DNA of 6,508 nt from Lautropia sp. (GTDB taxonomy: Bacteria; Pseudomonadota; Gammaproteobacteria; Burkholderiales; Burkholderiaceae_E), in NCBI GenBank assembly GCA_013813615.1, contig JACCRJ010000561.1, forward strand, positions 1-6,508, read 5' to 3'. The translations under genes were made by a program, and so were the position numbers. The notes beneath the pieces were generated by a model, which made no database searches, was not told the DNA's origin, and saw only the letters and a list, made by a program, of their open reading frames with translations. This document shows positions 5,587-6,508 of the stretch, piece by piece; within the stretch, counting starts at the first letter, position 1, and each line of letters opens with the position of its first letter.

Positions 5587-6508
5587 ATGAAGCCGGTCAG
5601 CAAGTCCGCCAAACTCGCCAACGTCTGCTATGACATCCGTGGTCCGGTGATGGCGCGAGCCCGCCAGCTGGAGGACGAGGGTCACCGGATCATCAAGCTG
5701 AACATCGGCAACCTGGCCCCGTTCGGTTTCGATGCGCCGGACGAAGTGCGCCACGACGTGATCCACAATCTGCCGGCGGCATCGGGCTATTCCGACTCCA
5801 AGGGGCTGTTCGCCGCGCGCAAGTCGATCATGCAGTACACGCAGGACAAGAAGATCGCCGGCGTCGGACTGGACGACATCTTCATCGGCAACGGCGTGAG
5901 CGAACTGATCGTCATGTCGATGAACGGTCTGCTCGACGACGGCGACGAGGTCCTGATTCCCTCGCCCGACTACCCGCTGTGGACCGCTGCAGTGAGCCTC
6001 TCAGGCGGCCGTCCGGTCCACTATCACTGCGACGAAGGCGCCGGCTGGCTGCCGGACCTGGACGACATCCGCGCCAGCATCACGCCGCGCACCCAGGCGA
6101 TCGTCATCATCAATCCGAACAACCCGACCGGGGCGCTCTACCCGGACGACCTGCTCGAGGGGATCGTGCAGATCGCACGGGAACACCAGCTCATCGTGTT
6201 CGCCGACGAGATCTACGACAAGATGCTCTATGACGGGGCCAGCCACACGTCGATCGCCTCGCTGGCCGAGGACGTCATGTTCATCACCATGAACGGGCTG
6301 TCCAAGAACTACCGGGCCTGCGGCTACCGGGTCGGCTGGATGGTCATTTCGGGGGAGAAGCGCCATGCCGCCGATTACATCGACGGGCTGAACATTCTCG
6401 CGTCGATGCGCCTGTGCGCGAACGTGCCCGGCCAGTTCGCGATCCAGACCGCCCTCGGCGGCTACCAGAGCATCTCCGACCTGGTGGTCCCCGGCGGCCG
6501 GCTTGCCC
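5587..6508 (+). CDS. alaA: Alanine transaminase AlaA-type PLP aminotransferase (3' end outside window)
   Basis: This is a fold-type I pyridoxal-phosphate aminotransferase. In E. coli AlaA makes alanine from pyruvate with glutamate as amino donor, in the cytoplasm. The first 307 residues are present, about three quarters of the roughly 405-410 expected. The N-terminus closely resembles AlaA: CYDIRGP (14-20), KLNIGNLAPFGFDAP (37-51), GNGVSELIV (101-109) and PDYPLWTAAVSLSGG (127-141, with Y129). Catalytic residues are in place: N179 in NPNNPTG (176-182), D207 and Y210 in ADEIYDK, and the PLP Schiff-base lysine K240 in NGLSKNYR. MRLCANVPGQFAIQTALGGY (274-293) is also typical. The C-terminal substrate-binding arginine lies beyond the window. 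The ATG at 5587 agrees with the family's N-terminus, but no Shine-Dalgarno precedes it, and the upstream frame is closed by TAG at 5539. Closely related aminotransferases could act on other 2-oxo acids, so the exact substrate is inferred. Confidence 0.93.
   Translation, partial: MKPVSKSAKLANVCYDIRGPVMARARQLEDEGHRIIKLNIGNLAPFGFDAPDEVRHDVIHNLPAASGYSDSKGLFAARKSIMQYTQDKKIAGVGLDDIFIGNGVSELIVMSMNGLLDDGDEVLIPSPDYPLWTAAVSLSGGRPVHYHCDEGAGWLPDLDDIRASITPRTQAIVIINPNNPTGALYPDDLLEGIVQIAREHQLIVFADEIYDKMLYDGASHTSIASLAEDVMFITMNGLSKNYRACGYRVGWMVISGEKRHAADYIDGLNILASMRLCANVPGQFAIQTALGGYQSISDLVVPGGRLA

Noticed and set aside
1..6508. Mobile element, defence island, CRISPR array, tRNA or intein in dnaB
   Set aside because: There is no repeat-spacer pattern, no terminal inverted repeats, no transposase or integrase motifs and no tRNA-like cloverleaf. 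DnaB has normal length with uninterrupted motifs.

Overview
The window looks like a stretch of core chromosome from a GC-rich Gram-negative proteobacterium, most likely a betaproteobacterium of Burkholderiales type. The evidence is high GC with strong third-position bias, the rplI-dnaB linkage, a PIN-PhoH protein starting MPLPK, a small Mth938-like protein beginning MKLH, and an alanine transaminase with the NGLSKNYRACGYR lysine motif. All of these resemble betaproteobacterial homologues as I remember them. The assignment comes from recognition, not a search, and the family level is uncertain.

Left block, all + strand: rplI (ribosomal protein L9, 16-471), a 39-base gap, dnaB (replicative helicase, 511-1869), a 14-base gap, then a CaiB/BaiF-family CoA-transferase (1884-3131). 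The short gaps, with no terminator between genes, suggest one transcript, probably continuing the rpsF-rpsR-rplI ribosomal operon whose upstream part lies outside the window. The CoA-transferase has no obvious functional link to translation or replication.

Right block: a - strand pair converges on the CoA-transferase. It consists of an Mth938-like small protein (5379-5008), followed 82 bases downstream by a PIN-PhoH ATPase (4925-3174). Divergent from this pair across 207 bases is an alaA-type pyridoxal-phosphate aminotransferase (5587 to the window end, about three quarters of the gene). The divergent gap holds the likely promoters for both directions. It also holds a 44-codon, alanine-rich open frame (5407-5541) with a good Shine-Dalgarno that might be a leader peptide for alaA; this is speculative.

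No tRNA, rRNA, CRISPR array, insertion sequence, prophage gene, integrase or long repeat was recognised, and there is no gene-free stretch longer than about 210 bases. The window is mostly ordinary housekeeping sequence, and I see no convincing new multi-gene system. The points most worth a second look are the small frame ahead of alaA, the long low-complexity N-terminal extension of the PIN-PhoH protein, and the CoA-transferase directly behind dnaB.
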